Under the pieces are notes generated by a model, which did no database searches, had not been told where the DNA came from, and worked only from the letters and a program-made list of their open reading frames with translations. Source: Eubacteriaceae bacterium CHKCI004 (lineage in GTDB: Bacteria > Bacillota > Clostridia > Lachnospirales > Lachnospiraceae). From it: a stretch of DNA of 38,424 bases. Position numbers and translations under genes: made by a program. Below, piece by piece: positions 16,593-24,997 of this stretch. How positions within the stretch are numbered: position 1 is the stretch's first letter; each line of letters opens with the position of its first letter. The stretch is from the NCBI GenBank assembly GCA_900016875.1, contig FCNR01000073.1, forward strand, positions 1 through 38,424, read 5' to 3'.

Positions 16593-17441
16593 TTATTCTT
16601 CTAAGTTTTTCAAATATCTCTTCAACGCATCTTTCCAATCCGGCAATGGCTCAAATCCGTTATCCACCAGCTTCTGTTTGTTCATCCGGCTGTTTTCCGG
16701 TCGTTTTGCCTTGGCTGCATATTGGGCGCTGCTCACTGGCTCTACGTCCACATCCATACCGGCCTGGCGGAATATCTCACAGGCGAAGTCATACCATGTG
16801 ATATAGCCGCCTTCGTTGGTTGCATGATAATTGCCGTATTTGTCGGTTTCGATCATATCTACCAGAAGTCTTGCCAGATCGTAAGTGTAGGTCGGGGTTC
16901 CGTACTGATCATTTACCACGGTGAGATGATCATGGGTTTTTCCGAGATTCAGCATGGTTTTAATGAAGTTTTTGCCCTTGCCGAATACCCAGGCAATGCG
17001 GACGATGAAGAATTTTTCCACGTTATTACGAACGGCAAGCTCGCCTTCGTATTTTGTCTGACCATAGACATTCAGCGGAGTTGTAACCGGGTCATCCGGT
17101 TCCCATGGGCGGGTTCCCTTTCCGTCAAAAATATAGTCTGTGGAAATGTACATCATTTTGCAATTAAGTTTTTTACAGACCTTCGCTATATTTTCTGTGC
17201 CGTTAACGTTAACCTGACGGCATTTTTCTTCGTTGTCCTCTGCAGCGTCCACCGCCGTCCAGGCTGCGCAGTGAATAACCGCTTCCGGCGCTGCTTCTGT
17301 AATCATTTTATCTACTGCTGCGGCATCTGTGATATCCAAATCTTCGATATCGACGCCGATAGCTGCATGTCCTCGTTTCTCCAGCTCATTGACCACATCG
17401 TAGCCCAACTGTCCTTTGACACCCGTAACAAATACTTTCAT
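16593..17441 (-). CDS. rmlD: dTDP-4-dehydrorhamnose reductase
   Basis: RmlD reduces dTDP-4-keto-L-rhamnose to dTDP-L-rhamnose, the final step. The Rossmann start KVFVTGVKGQLGYDV holds the GxxGxxG nucleotide site. MYISTDYIFDG and the YGQTKYEGE segment supply the Thr and YxxxK catalytic residues of extended short-chain dehydrogenases. The length of 282 residues is normal. AGGAGG lies just upstream of the ATG. The gene precedes the GT4 rhamnosyltransferase gene and follows rmlB after a 153-bp gap that carries a hairpin and a direct repeat. Confidence 0.95.
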   Translation of the reverse strand: MKVFVTGVKGQLGYDVVNELEKRGHAAIGVDIEDLDITDAAAVDKMITEAAPEAVIHCAAWTAVDAAEDNEEKCRQVNVNGTENIAKVCKKLNCKMMYISTDYIFDGKGTRPWEPDDPVTTPLNVYGQTKYEGELAVRNNVEKFFIVRIAWVFGKGKNFIKTMLNLGKTHDHLTVVNDQYGTPTYTYDLARLLVDMIETDKYGNYHATNEGGYITWYDFACEIFRQAGMDVDVEPVSSAQYAAKAKRPENSRMNKQKLVDNGFEPLPDWKDALKRYLKNLEE

Positions 17442-17457
17442 TTCTGCCTCCTGTGTT

Positions 17458-17483
17458 TGTCAACATCTGTTATCTGTCAACAT
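17458..17483. repeat. Direct repeat TGTCAACAT upstream of rmlD
   Basis: TGTCAACAT occurs at 17458-17466 and 17475-17483, 17 bp apart, between the rmlD ribosome site and the rmlB-rmlD gap. It could be a regulator site. Its meaning is unknown. Confidence 0.35.
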
Positions 17484-17548
17484 ATACTACTATTCTGTTC
17501 GAATTGTGTCTATAAATGAATTATGAATTATCCCTGAACGCAGCGAAA

Positions 17549-17578
17549 GCCCTATCTCAACTTTCATCAAAATAGGGC
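17549..17578 (-). terminator. Hairpin between rmlB and rmlD
   Basis: GCCCTAT pairs with ATAGGGC around a 16-nt loop. On the minus strand only CTTTCG follows, a poor U-tract, so it is at most a partial terminator or an mRNA-processing hairpin inside the rml operon. Confidence 0.35.
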
Positions 17579-17594
17579 GTATCATTTCTTCTGT

Positions 17595-18629
17595 CTATTC
17601 GGCGTCTTTTAAGCGGTCGCCGTACATGGATGCATAGTAGTTCTGATATTCGCCGGAAATAATTCTTTCCCACCATTCTTTATTATCCAGGTACCACTGG
17701 ATTGTCTTTTTGATTCCGTCCTTGAACATGGTTTCCGGAAGCCAGCCCAGCTCTCTGTGAATCTTTGCCGGGTCAATGGCATAGCGCATGTCATGCCCTT
17801 TCCGGTCGGTGACATGGGTAATCAGAGATTCCGGTTTGCCCAGAGCCTCACAGATAATCTTTACGATGTCAATATTTTTCATCTCATTGTGTCCACCGAT
17901 ATTGTAGACCTCTCCGACCTTACCTTTTCGGATAATCAAGTCAATAGCTTTACAATGATCTTCCACGTAGAGCCAGTCACGGACGTTCAATCCTTCTCCA
18001 TATACCGGAAGCGGTTTGTCCGCCAGGGCATTGGCAATCATCAGCGGAATTAATTTTTCCGGAAACTGATATGGTCCGTAATTATTGGAACATCTGGAGA
18101 TTGTAGTCGGCAGCCCAAAAGTACGATGATATGCATTTACCAGGAGGTCTGCCCCTGCTTTTGATGAGCTGTACGGACTGCTGGTTTTCAGCGGAGTTTC
18201 TTCTGTGAAGAATAAGTCCGGACGATCCAAAGGAAGATCTCCGTATACCTCGTCTGTGGACACCTGATGATAACGTTTTACACCATATTTACGGCTGGCG
18301 TCCATCATCACTTGGGTTCCGATAATATTGGTCTGCAGGAAGATACCCGGGTCTTCGATAGAACGATCCACATGACTTTCTGCTGCAATGTTCACAACGA
18401 TATCCGGTTTTTCTTCTTCAAATAATTTAAATACTGCTTCTCTGTCACAGATATCCATCTTCTCAAAACGGAAGTTTGGATTCTCCATGGCATCTTTCAA
18501 TGTCTCCAGATTACCTGCGTAGGTCAGTTTGTCGATGCAGACAATCCGGTCTTCCGGATGTTCTTTTAATTCCAGATATACAAAGTTTGCTCCGATAAAT
18601 CCGGCTCCGCCGGTTACAATTATTGTCAT
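17595..18629 (-). CDS. rmlB: dTDP-glucose 4,6-dehydratase
   Basis: RmlB converts dTDP-glucose to dTDP-4-keto-6-deoxyglucose using bound NAD. The 344-residue protein begins TIIVTGGAGFIGANFVY (GxxGxxG). It carries the catalytic STDEVYGDL block (Thr-Asp-Glu), the YSSSKAGADLLV motif (YxxxK) and the substrate-binding NNYGPYQFPEKLIPL segment. All residues expected for the family are present and the length is typical. GAGGAAAG precedes the ATG. It lies 53 bp after rmlA and is presumably cotranscribed from the promoter at 19638-19666. Confidence 0.96.
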   Translation of the reverse strand: MTIIVTGGAGFIGANFVYLELKEHPEDRIVCIDKLTYAGNLETLKDAMENPNFRFEKMDICDREAVFKLFEEEKPDIVVNIAAESHVDRSIEDPGIFLQTNIIGTQVMMDASRKYGVKRYHQVSTDEVYGDLPLDRPDLFFTEETPLKTSSPYSSSKAGADLLVNAYHRTFGLPTTISRCSNNYGPYQFPEKLIPLMIANALADKPLPVYGEGLNVRDWLYVEDHCKAIDLIIRKGKVGEVYNIGGHNEMKNIDIVKIICEALGKPESLITHVTDRKGHDMRYAIDPAKIHRELGWLPETMFKDGIKKTIQWYLDNKEWWERIISGEYQNYYASMYGDRLKDAE

Positions 18630-18682
18630 AACTCTTTCCTCTTTATTCTTAATCTTATTTTTTGCGAATATAAAAACTAATC

Positions 18683-19570
18683 TTAATCCAGGTATTTTCC
18701 GTCTAACACATCTTTCAGATACTGACCGTACTGGTTTTTCTTCATGATCTCGTAAGTCTCCAGCATTTCTTTCTCGCCAATCCAGCCATTGATATAGCCC
18801 AATTCTTCCAGACAGGCAATTTTTCTGTGAGAATGTTGCTCAACGGTTTTCACAAAGTTAGTTGCATCCACAAGACTCTCATGGGTTCCGGTATCCAGCC
18901 AAGTAAATCCCTGTCCCAGCAGTTCCACATGAAGCTCCTGATTTTCCAGATAAATTCTGTTCAAATCAGTGATCTCCAACTCGCCGCGGGCAGATGGTTT
19001 TAGATTCTTGGCATAGTTTACTACGCGGTTATCATAGAAATATAAACCAGTTACGCAGTAATTACTCTTTGGATGTTCCGGTTTTTCCTCGATGGAAATA
19101 GCTTTTCCTTCTTTATCAAATTCCACGATGCCGAATCGTTCCGGATCATCCACATAATATCCGAATACTGTCGCTCCGGAATCCTTTTCTGCTCTTTCTA
19201 CCGCTGCGCGAAGACGCTTTTTAAGACCATGTCCATGGAAAATATTATCGCCGAGGACCATGGCAACCGAATCGTTGCCGATAAATTCTTCTCCGATGAT
19301 AAATGCCTGTGCGAGACCGTCCGGGCTCGGCTGTACGGCGTAGCTTAAATTAACACCAAACTGATGGCCGTCTCCCAAGAGGGCTTCAAATCTCGGCGTA
19401 TCCATCGGTGTGGAGATAATCAGGATATCACGAATTCCCGCCATCATCATCACGCTCATCGGATAATAAATCATAGGCTTGTCATAAATCGGAAGCAGCT
19501 GCTTGCTGGTTACCTTTGTAAGCGGGTACAGTCTGGTTCCTGAACCGCCTGCCAGGATAATACCTTTCAT
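18683..19570 (-). CDS. rmlA: Glucose-1-phosphate thymidylyltransferase
   Basis: RmlA joins glucose-1-phosphate and dTTP to make dTDP-glucose, entering the rhamnose pathway. The 295-residue protein begins [17 protein letters not shown], the nucleotidyltransferase signature, and has VLGDNIFHG (metal-binding Asp) and [20 protein letters not shown]. The length is that of tetrameric, dTDP-rhamnose-inhibited RmlA enzymes. The ribosome site AGGAGG lies before the ATG. It is the first gene of the leftward rml/glycan operon, behind a good sigma-A promoter. Confidence 0.96.
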   Translation of the reverse strand: MKGIILAGGSGTRLYPLTKVTSKQLLPIYDKPMIYYPMSVMMMAGIRDILIISTPMDTPRFEALLGDGHQFGVNLSYAVQPSPDGLAQAFIIGEEFIGNDSVAMVLGDNIFHGHGLKKRLRAAVERAEKDSGATVFGYYVDDPERFGIVEFDKEGKAISIEEKPEHPKSNYCVTGLYFYDNRVVNYAKNLKPSARGELEITDLNRIYLENQELHVELLGQGFTWLDTGTHESLVDATNFVKTVEQHSHRKIACLEELGYINGWIGEKEMLETYEIMKKNQYGQYLKDVLDGKYLD

Positions 19571-19637
19571 AATCTACATTTCCTCCTGTATTATGGATAT
19601 TTTTAAAATGTCATATTTTAGCAAATTAATTTCATAT

Positions 19638-19666
19638 ACTATATCATATTCTTTCTTTTTAGACAA
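19638..19666 (-). promoter_or_regulatory. Sigma-A promoter of the rml/polysaccharide operon
   Basis: On the minus strand TTGTCT (19661-19666) and TATAGT (19638-19643) are separated by exactly 17 bp, about 70 bp before the rmlA start codon. Confidence 0.65.
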
Positions 19667-19677
19667 CGGAAAACTGC

Positions 19678-20745
19678 CTATTTTGTCCCGCCCTTTACCT
19701 CATATATGTTGACACAGGTGTACAGTTCTTTGTAATGGGAGGCAATCATAAGCTCGATGGTTCCGTCCGCTGCCACCTGTATGCCTTCCGGTTCCCGGTG
19801 GCTTATGGCTTTGGCGCCTCTGATTTTGCGGGTCATGGTAGTTTTCGTTTTGTAATCGTAGGCACGGATGCGGATCGGGGCGAAGTCGGAGACTTTGCCC
19901 AACTCGCGCATTTCGCTCCTGCTTCTGGTGCCTTCCAAAGTATATATGGTTGTACCGCAGATGTCAAACCCCTGGAAGTCGCCGGGTGTGCTTTTTATTC
20001 TTACGGTTTTCTTAACTTTCTTTGGGCGGATGGTCGTGCCGTCTGTCAGATCGTAGATCTGGAACTGCTGACCGCCATTACTGGTAAAGCGTACTGCCAG
20101 CTGGCGGCCGTCTGCGCTGATGGCCGGGAAGCAGTTGGCGGCGTAACGGCTGCCGCCGGAGCCGGAGACCAGGATGCGGTAAGTATACTGGCCGTGGCGG
20201 CGCAGGGTTGTACCGGCGTGGAAGGTAAAACAGGTGACAGTGGATGTACTCCGGCTGCTGCCGGCGGGGTCGCTGCCGGTCCAGAGCCAGGTGACTCCAT
20301 CCACGGTCACGCAATCCAGGTTAGTTCCGTGGCCGAACTGTTTTAGGGTCATATAGTCTATGGTATATTTCCCGAATCCTTTGTATTTTATGCGGGTGAG
20401 CCGCAGGTCGTTTTTCTGTTTTCCGGTGTTGGCCAGCTGGGAAAGGTAATAATAATATGTATCGTCATGGGTGTAACCCTGCGGCAGTCTTGCCGTAGTG
20501 AGCCGGGCGGCCGGATAGCACAGCGTCAGGTCGCTGCCGGCGTTCTCTGCCGGGGTGGACGCTGCGATTTTACGCTTCAAGGCCGGCGTCAGTTTCTTCA
20601 TTTTAATATTCTGTTTTTGCTTCACTGTGGTAATGGCCTTTGCCTGCGTCTGGAGAGGCGCCGCCGCGGTCATTATTCCCGCTGCCAGACCGACAACCGT
20701 CATGCAGACGGCTGTCGCCAGTTTTTTTATTCTTTTACTCACCAT
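19678..20745 (-). CDS. Secreted helveticin J/TagC-like protein
   Basis: The start is set at the ATG opening MVSKRIKKLATAV (355 residues), because the longer frame begins with TTG and no ribosome site. A basic N-terminus, a hydrophobic stretch and QTQAKA near residue 36 form a signal peptide. The mature part is rich in Thr/Gly and has repeated short strands (GHGTNLDCV, WLWTGSD, PAISADGRQLAVRF, EPEGIQVAADG), suggesting a beta-propeller like helveticin J and teichoic-acid protein TagC. It overlaps the end of the TagF-like gene by 11 bp, so the two are cotranscribed. A surface glycopolymer-related role is inferred; the family call is tentative. Confidence 0.6.
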   Translation of the reverse strand: MVSKRIKKLATAVCMTVVGLAAGIMTAAAPLQTQAKAITTVKQKQNIKMKKLTPALKRKIAASTPAENAGSDLTLCYPAARLTTARLPQGYTHDDTYYYYLSQLANTGKQKNDLRLTRIKYKGFGKYTIDYMTLKQFGHGTNLDCVTVDGVTWLWTGSDPAGSSRSTSTVTCFTFHAGTTLRRHGQYTYRILVSGSGGSRYAANCFPAISADGRQLAVRFTSNGGQQFQIYDLTDGTTIRPKKVKKTVRIKSTPGDFQGFDICGTTIYTLEGTRSRSEMRELGKVSDFAPIRIRAYDYKTKTTMTRKIRGAKAISHREPEGIQVAADGTIELMIASHYKELYTCVNIYEVKGGTK

Positions 20746-22447
20746 TTTCCAGATAATTCTCCTTGATATATTTCGCAATCCGTTCGGTGCTGTGCCCGTC
20801 TAGGGCGCTTAGGAACGCTTCCCGGAACTGCTCCATCCGCTGCGACAGGGATAGAGCTGCGTCCTCTGACTCTGCCAGCACATCTTTTTTTCTCTCTTCT
20901 TCCGTCGGATCCCACTGTCCGGCCACCATACGGGCCGCTTTTCTTGTCATGGCCGGGAAGGTGTGCTCCACCGGGCCCGGAACCATTTCTTCGTAGGCAA
21001 AGTAGAAGTCTCGGCTCGCCATATATTCTTCTTCGTCGAAGGAGTAGAAGAGCATCGGCACTTCCAGGATCGCTGCCTCGAAGATGCTGGAACTGTAGTC
21101 GGTGATGAGAAGATCGGTGATGAGCATCAGGTCGTTGATATGGTCTTTTCCGGTCAGGTCAAGCACGCGGTTCTGCCATTTTGGCGGAATTTCCACCGGC
21201 TGATGGACAAACGGATGATGTTTGATGATGCATGCGGTGTCTTCCGGCATTTTTTCCATAAAGGCTTCCAGGCGGAAGGCGTCTTCCGGATAATAGGCGT
21301 CCTTGTTGCCGTCGCCCCGGAAGGTCGGGGCGAAAAGGATGACTTTCTGGTCGCGGAGGAACGGATATTTCTTGTAGAGTTCCTCCCTTGTTTTACGTTT
21401 TCGCTCCCAGTCGAAGAGTGCGTCTGTCCGTGGCACGCCGAGAGCCTTCACCTTGCTGGTCGGAATGGCGAAGGCTTCCGCGTAGATGTCGCGGATTGTT
21501 TCGCTGCTGACGCTGACGAAGTCGTAGTTTCTGTGATTCATGGAGCTTTGCGGCGCGCCGCCGGGCTTACCCATTCGGGTGAGGCCGAAGGTCTTAAAGG
21601 CGCCGCAGGCGTGCCAGAGCTGGACAATCTTGGTCTCCCGGCGGATGTTCAGCTGGTGGAGCTGCGGGTAGAAGTCCTCCAGGATGATTACCCGGGCTTC
21701 GGCACATTTTCTGGCACACTCCTTCAGGTCTTTTTTATTTAATGCATCCACGGTGTGGGTGTTGATGAATTCTGTGACTTCTATGTCCGGGTCGCCGGCA
21801 AATCTTTCCCGGATCAGCTGCAGATTGCCGCCTTCTTCCGGCAGACGCTCGGATAAAAACAGCACCTTATTGCCAGACAGTTTTTTGTGAAGAGATACAT
21901 ACTGCTCATATTTTGCGGCAAAATAATCCGTATGCCGCTGCCTCGGACTGTAATTATAGCCGCTCAGGCGGTATACCGTTTCATTTGCTTTTTTGACGGC
22001 TTTAGAGAGATTTTTATTTTCCCTGAGCCATGCGCGGGCAATGAAAAAAGGCAGCCCGATCGTACAGCAGCCGAAGACAAACAGATTTCTTTTGCTGGTC
22101 TGTTCCGGCCGGGCAAAGAGTTCTCTCTGTATCGGGAATGGCTGATCGTCAAGAATCCATTCCTGTACGCCGCACCACAGGGCAAAGGTAACGGTCACCT
22201 TGTGTCTTGGCGGCTGACGGAATACGTACGGCAGCTCGATTTCCGCGTCCGCCAGTATCTGCGGACCGTTTTCACTCTCTTCCACACGCACTTCCAAAGG
22301 AAAGCGCCGGTCCACCTGCCGCTGGGCAAAAATGGCCTGCAGCCGTATTTTTTTATTCTGCATTTCGTCCGGCAATTTGCACCGGAATCCCAGATGCATG
22401 AGATCATCGGTGATATTGACGGTTGTTCTGTAATTAAATTTTTTCAT
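20735..22447 (-). CDS. CDP-glycerol glycerophosphotransferase (TagF/TagB-like)
   Basis: The ~350-residue C-terminal catalytic GT-B region shows the family blocks in order: VQLWHACGAFKTFG (catalytic His), VLGVPRTD-like ALGVPRTDALFD, ILFAPTFRG, IIKHHPF and ITDYSSSIFEAAIL. Such enzymes transfer glycerol- or ribitol-phosphate from the CDP-activated form to lipid-linked teichoic acid at the inner membrane face. The ~200 N-terminal residues are unlike TagB and may bind membrane or acceptor. I chose ATG 22447 because GGAGG lies five bases upstream; the TTG at 22468 has no ribosome site. The polymer type cannot be told. No CDP-glycerol synthase gene lies in the window. Confidence 0.85.
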   Translation of the reverse strand: MKKFNYRTTVNITDDLMHLGFRCKLPDEMQNKKIRLQAIFAQRQVDRRFPLEVRVEESENGPQILADAEIELPYVFRQPPRHKVTVTFALWCGVQEWILDDQPFPIQRELFARPEQTSKRNLFVFGCCTIGLPFFIARAWLRENKNLSKAVKKANETVYRLSGYNYSPRQRHTDYFAAKYEQYVSLHKKLSGNKVLFLSERLPEEGGNLQLIRERFAGDPDIEVTEFINTHTVDALNKKDLKECARKCAEARVIILEDFYPQLHQLNIRRETKIVQLWHACGAFKTFGLTRMGKPGGAPQSSMNHRNYDFVSVSSETIRDIYAEAFAIPTSKVKALGVPRTDALFDWERKRKTREELYKKYPFLRDQKVILFAPTFRGDGNKDAYYPEDAFRLEAFMEKMPEDTACIIKHHPFVHQPVEIPPKWQNRVLDLTGKDHINDLMLITDLLITDYSSSIFEAAILEVPMLFYSFDEEEYMASRDFYFAYEEMVPGPVEHTFPAMTRKAARMVAGQWDPTEEERKKDVLAESEDAALSLSQRMEQFREAFLSALDGHSTERIAKYIKENYLENGE

Positions 22448-22543
22448 ATGATCCTCCGATAATTCCAATACCAGGAGTTTGTCTGGTGTTTGACAGCCCG
22501 AACATCAAAAAAGCGCTCTCCCGGAAAGGAATATTTATTAAAT

Positions 22544-22571
22544 ATTATAATAGATTCCAGCTAAAACACAA
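22544..22571 (-). promoter_or_regulatory. Candidate promoter for the TagF-like operon
   Basis: On the minus strand TATAAT lies at 22544-22549, with TTGTGT 16 bp upstream (22566-22571). The -10 is perfect and the -35 is a partial match. Confidence 0.45.
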
Positions 22572-22604
22572 GAAAAGTACGTAGATTTTTTCCAGCCGTA
22601 TTGC

Positions 22605-22656
22605 TATAATGAATATAAAGTAATCCGATAGCAAAAAAGCGAATCTTTTCGCTTTT
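22605..22656 (+). promoter_or_regulatory. TATAAT box and hairpin leader before mazG
   Basis: A perfect TATAAT at 22605-22610 (poor -35) is followed by AAAAGCGAA (22635-22643) pairing with TTCGCTTTT (22648-22656) and then CTTTT. The hairpin lies in the 5' leader of mazG and looks like a weak terminator/attenuator. Confidence 0.4.
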
Positions 22657-22700
22657 CTTTTGCCTACACAATGACTGAACGTGAGGAAACGGAGTGTAAA

Positions 22701-23417
22701 ATGGACAGACAATTTACTTTTGAAGAACTTCATGCGGTAGTTGCCGCTCTCCGCGGCGAAAACGGCTGCCCCTGGGACAAGGCGCAGACCCACGAGAGCA
22801 TGAAGGGCAATACGATAGAAGAGGCGTATGAAGTGAATCAGGCGGTGAGCGATCTGACTGCCACCGGCAATCCTGATAATCTGTGCGAGGAGCTGGGCGA
22901 TCTGCTTTTGCAGGTGATGCTTCACAGCCAGATTGCCGAGGAGTACGGAGAGTTCACCCTGGAGGATGTCATCGACGGCATCACCCGGAAGATGATTCGT
23001 CGGCATCCTCATGTGTTTGGCGGAGAAACTTACGAGAACGATGAAGAACGCCGGGCAGCCTGGGAAGCTATCAAAGCGCAGGAACACCAGGATAACGGGC
23101 AGACGCCGACGCCCCGTTCCGAACTTGAAAATGTACCGGCTGCCTTTCCGGCTCTGATCCGCAGCCAGAAGGTTTTAAAGAAGGCAAACAAGAGCGGTCT
23201 GGTTTCCTTCCGGGAAGAAGACATTTTCAAGGAAATACTGGAATCTGTGGTGAAGCTGCAGCAGGCCGCTGCCAGCCCGGAGAACAAAGATCAGCTGACG
23301 GCAAAAATGGGGGAAATGTTATTTGCAGTCAGCAAACTGGCGGCTCTTTACAATATTCACAGCGAAATGGCGCTGACGGCGGAGACCGAGAAGTTTATTG
23401 ACGACAATAAGCGCTGA
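22701..23417 (+). CDS. mazG: Nucleoside triphosphate pyrophosphohydrolase MazG
   Basis: MazG hydrolyses NTPs and dNTPs to monophosphates, cleaning aberrant nucleotides or lowering nucleotide pools. The N-terminal domain shows RGENGCPWDKAQTHESM, then IEEAYEV and EELGDLLLQVMLHSQIAEE, giving the two acidic E-x-x-E and E-x-x-D helices that bind magnesium. A second, weaker MazG-like half (about 150-235, with RSQKVLKKANKSGLVSF) follows, as in two-domain MazG. I chose ATG 22701 (238 residues), eight bases after GGAG at 22691-22694; the ATG at 22671 lacks a ribosome site. No toxin-antitoxin genes adjoin, so it is the housekeeping type. Confidence 0.9.
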   Translation: MDRQFTFEELHAVVAALRGENGCPWDKAQTHESMKGNTIEEAYEVNQAVSDLTATGNPDNLCEELGDLLLQVMLHSQIAEEYGEFTLEDVIDGITRKMIRRHPHVFGGETYENDEERRAAWEAIKAQEHQDNGQTPTPRSELENVPAAFPALIRSQKVLKKANKSGLVSFREEDIFKEILESVVKLQQAAASPENKDQLTAKMGEMLFAVSKLAALYNIHSEMALTAETEKFIDDNKR

Positions 23418-23525
23418 CGGTTCTGCGTCGGTTTCCGGCCATTACGAAGATTTGGCAACTGCATTTTTCTTTCTGAAAAAATGTTGCGATAGATACTTTT
23501 ATTTATGATGACTGCATTTTCTGAC

Positions 23526-23541
23526 ATCTGTCCCGACAGAT
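23526..23541. promoter_or_regulatory. Short perfect palindrome upstream of the aldolase gene
   Basis: ATCTGTC-CC-GACAGAT is a 7+7 inverted repeat, about 100 bp before the aldolase start and just after a TATGAT (-10-like) at 23504-23509. It could be an operator; no regulator is known. Confidence 0.3.
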
Positions 23542-23643
23542 CTGTCATTCGTGCTATGTGTCCAGCGCATTTTATTACGGCCGGCACATTTACATATCAA
23601 GGTGCAGCCATCAGGGCAATACACGTGTGAGGAGGACTGTATT

Positions 23644-24297
23644 ATGAGATTTTTTATTGACACAGCTAAAGTAGAAGATATCCGTAAAGCAAATGACATG
23701 GGTGTGATCTGCGGTGTGACCACCAACCCTTCCCTGATTGCAAAGGAAGGCCGGGATTTTAACGAAGTTATCAAGGAGATCACCACCATCGTGGACGGCC
23801 CGATCAGCGGCGAGGTAAAGGCTACCACCACCGACGCGGAAGGTATGATCAAGGAAGGCCGGGAGATTGCTTCCATTCATCCGAATATGGTTGTAAAGAT
23901 TCCTATGACTGTGGAAGGACTGAAGGCTGTTAAAGTGTTAAGTGCAGAGGGCATTAAAACAAATGTAACTCTGATCTTCAACGCAAATCAGGCACTTCTG
24001 GCTGCACGGGCAGGAGCCACCTACGTTTCTCCATTCCTGGGACGTCTTGATGACATCAATGTACGCGGCGTGGATTTAATTCGTGAGATTGCTGAGATCT
24101 TTGCCGTATCTGATATCGATACAGAGATTATCGCTGCCAGCGTCCGCAACCCGATTCATGTGACAGACTGCGCTCTTGCAGGCGCTGATATCGCAACGGT
24201 TCCTTACAGCGTGATTGAGACAATGACCAAACATCCGCTGACCGACGCAGGTATTGAGAAGTTTAAGAAAGACTATATTGCTGTGTTTGGGGAATAA
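23644..24297 (+). CDS. fsa: Fructose-6-phosphate aldolase / transaldolase-like (TalC/MipB family)
   Basis: This 217-residue TIM-barrel aldolase belongs to the short transaldolase family. It has [16 protein letters not shown] at the start, [13 protein letters not shown], then VVKIPMT with the Schiff-base Lys, TNVTLIF and [11 protein letters not shown]. Members either cleave fructose-6-phosphate to dihydroxyacetone and glyceraldehyde-3-phosphate or act as transaldolase in the pentose phosphate pathway; sequence alone does not settle which. I chose ATG 23644, eight bases after AGGAGG at 23630-23635; the upstream in-frame extension is not conserved-looking. A strong hairpin terminator follows directly. 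Confidence 0.9.
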   Translation: MRFFIDTAKVEDIRKANDMGVICGVTTNPSLIAKEGRDFNEVIKEITTIVDGPISGEVKATTTDAEGMIKEGREIASIHPNMVVKIPMTVEGLKAVKVLSAEGIKTNVTLIFNANQALLAARAGATYVSPFLGRLDDINVRGVDLIREIAEIFAVSDIDTEIIAASVRNPIHVTDCALAGADIATVPYSVIETMTKHPLTDAGIEKFKKDYIAVFGE

Positions 24298-24306
24298 CAA
24301 AAAGAC

Positions 24307-24401
24307 AGCCCCATAACCCTGCTGATAACCGTCTGTCAAAAGCCGGATATTCTCTGACTGTTGACAGACGGTCGTCACCCATGGGTTATGGGGCTCTTTT
24401 T
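24307..24401. terminator. Two-armed bidirectional terminator between fsa and marR
   Basis: AGCCCCATAACCC (24307-24319) pairs with GGGTTATGGGGCT (24383-24395) and is followed by CTTTTTA. Inside it a second perfect stem pairs ACCGTCTGTCAA (24328-24339) with TTGACAGACGGT (24361-24372). Both stems are perfect, which is unusual for a simple terminator. Confidence 0.75.
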
Positions 24402-24403
24402 AT

Positions 24404-24437
24404 TTGCTGTTCAGCTTTATTTGCTGTTCAGCTTTAT
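24404..24437. repeat. 17-bp tandem duplication at the 3' end of marR
   Basis: The 17-bp unit starting TTGCTGTTCAGC at 24404 repeats at 24421. It duplicates the last codons and stop of the MarR gene, one copy lying just outside it. Confidence 0.7.
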
Positions 24438-24980
24438 AATCTCTTCTGACAGAATCTCGTGAAACTTCCCGCAATAGTGCAGATAATCATGGAGGCACCG
24501 ATCGCCCATCCTCTCCCGCACTTTTTCCAGCACATGGTAGCCATAGGCCATCTCCTGGTGCAGCAGTTTCTGTCCCTTATCAGTAAGCGAAACAAAAACG
24601 TACCGCTGATCCTCCTCGCCGTTCTTCATCTGAATATATCCCTTTTTCTCCAGAACATGAAGCATACGGGAAACAGCCGGACGGGACAGCTTCATGGCAT
24701 TACCCAATCCCGAAACCCGGACGGCGCCGATTCTCTCCGACTGACGGCTGATGGCAAGGAGCATCGTCAGTTCCCCCAGCGGCACGCTGCTCATCTGCTG
24801 AAACAGCAGATTGGACTTGCGCATCTGTACGATCAGTTCTTTATAATCATCCGTACTGACGCTGCCGGCAGGCCAGCCGCTGTCATCATTCTCTTCCTGA
24901 CATTTTCCGTTCTGATTATCATCTCTTCTTTGAACTTGCTGCGTTTTTTGTTCCGATGATCCTGCTTCTTCGAATTCCAT
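24417..24980 (-). CDS. MarR-family transcriptional regulator
   Basis: This 187-residue protein has a low-complexity hydrophilic first ~45 residues, then a MarR winged helix: GELTMLLAISRQSE, VSGLGNAMKLSRPAVSRMLHVLEKKGYI as the DNA-reading helices, and the wing EEDQRYVFVSLTDKGQKLL. MarR proteins bind DNA as dimers at palindromes and respond to small ligands. It lies 17 bp after the citrate synthase gene, so it shares that promoter, and palindromes over the start site (26405-26441) are natural targets. GGGAGG precedes the ATG. The ligand cannot be predicted. Confidence 0.85.
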   Translation of the reverse strand: MEFEEAGSSEQKTQQVQRRDDNQNGKCQEENDDSGWPAGSVSTDDYKELIVQMRKSNLLFQQMSSVPLGELTMLLAISRQSERIGAVRVSGLGNAMKLSRPAVSRMLHVLEKKGYIQMKNGEEDQRYVFVSLTDKGQKLLHQEMAYGYHVLEKVRERMGDRCLHDYLHYCGKFHEILSEEIIKLNSK

Positions 24981-24997
24981 AATTCCTCCCAGATCTT

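Noticed and set aside
16722-17519. 265-codon plus-strand frame over rmlD
   Set aside because: The opposite strand carries clear RmlD motifs; no independent support.
20963-22462. Plus-strand frames over the TagF-like gene
   Set aside because: Shadows of a well-supported minus-strand gene.
22701-23417. MazEF toxin-antitoxin association for mazG
   Set aside because: No mazE or mazF gene adjoins; the protein is a nucleotide pyrophosphohydrolase.
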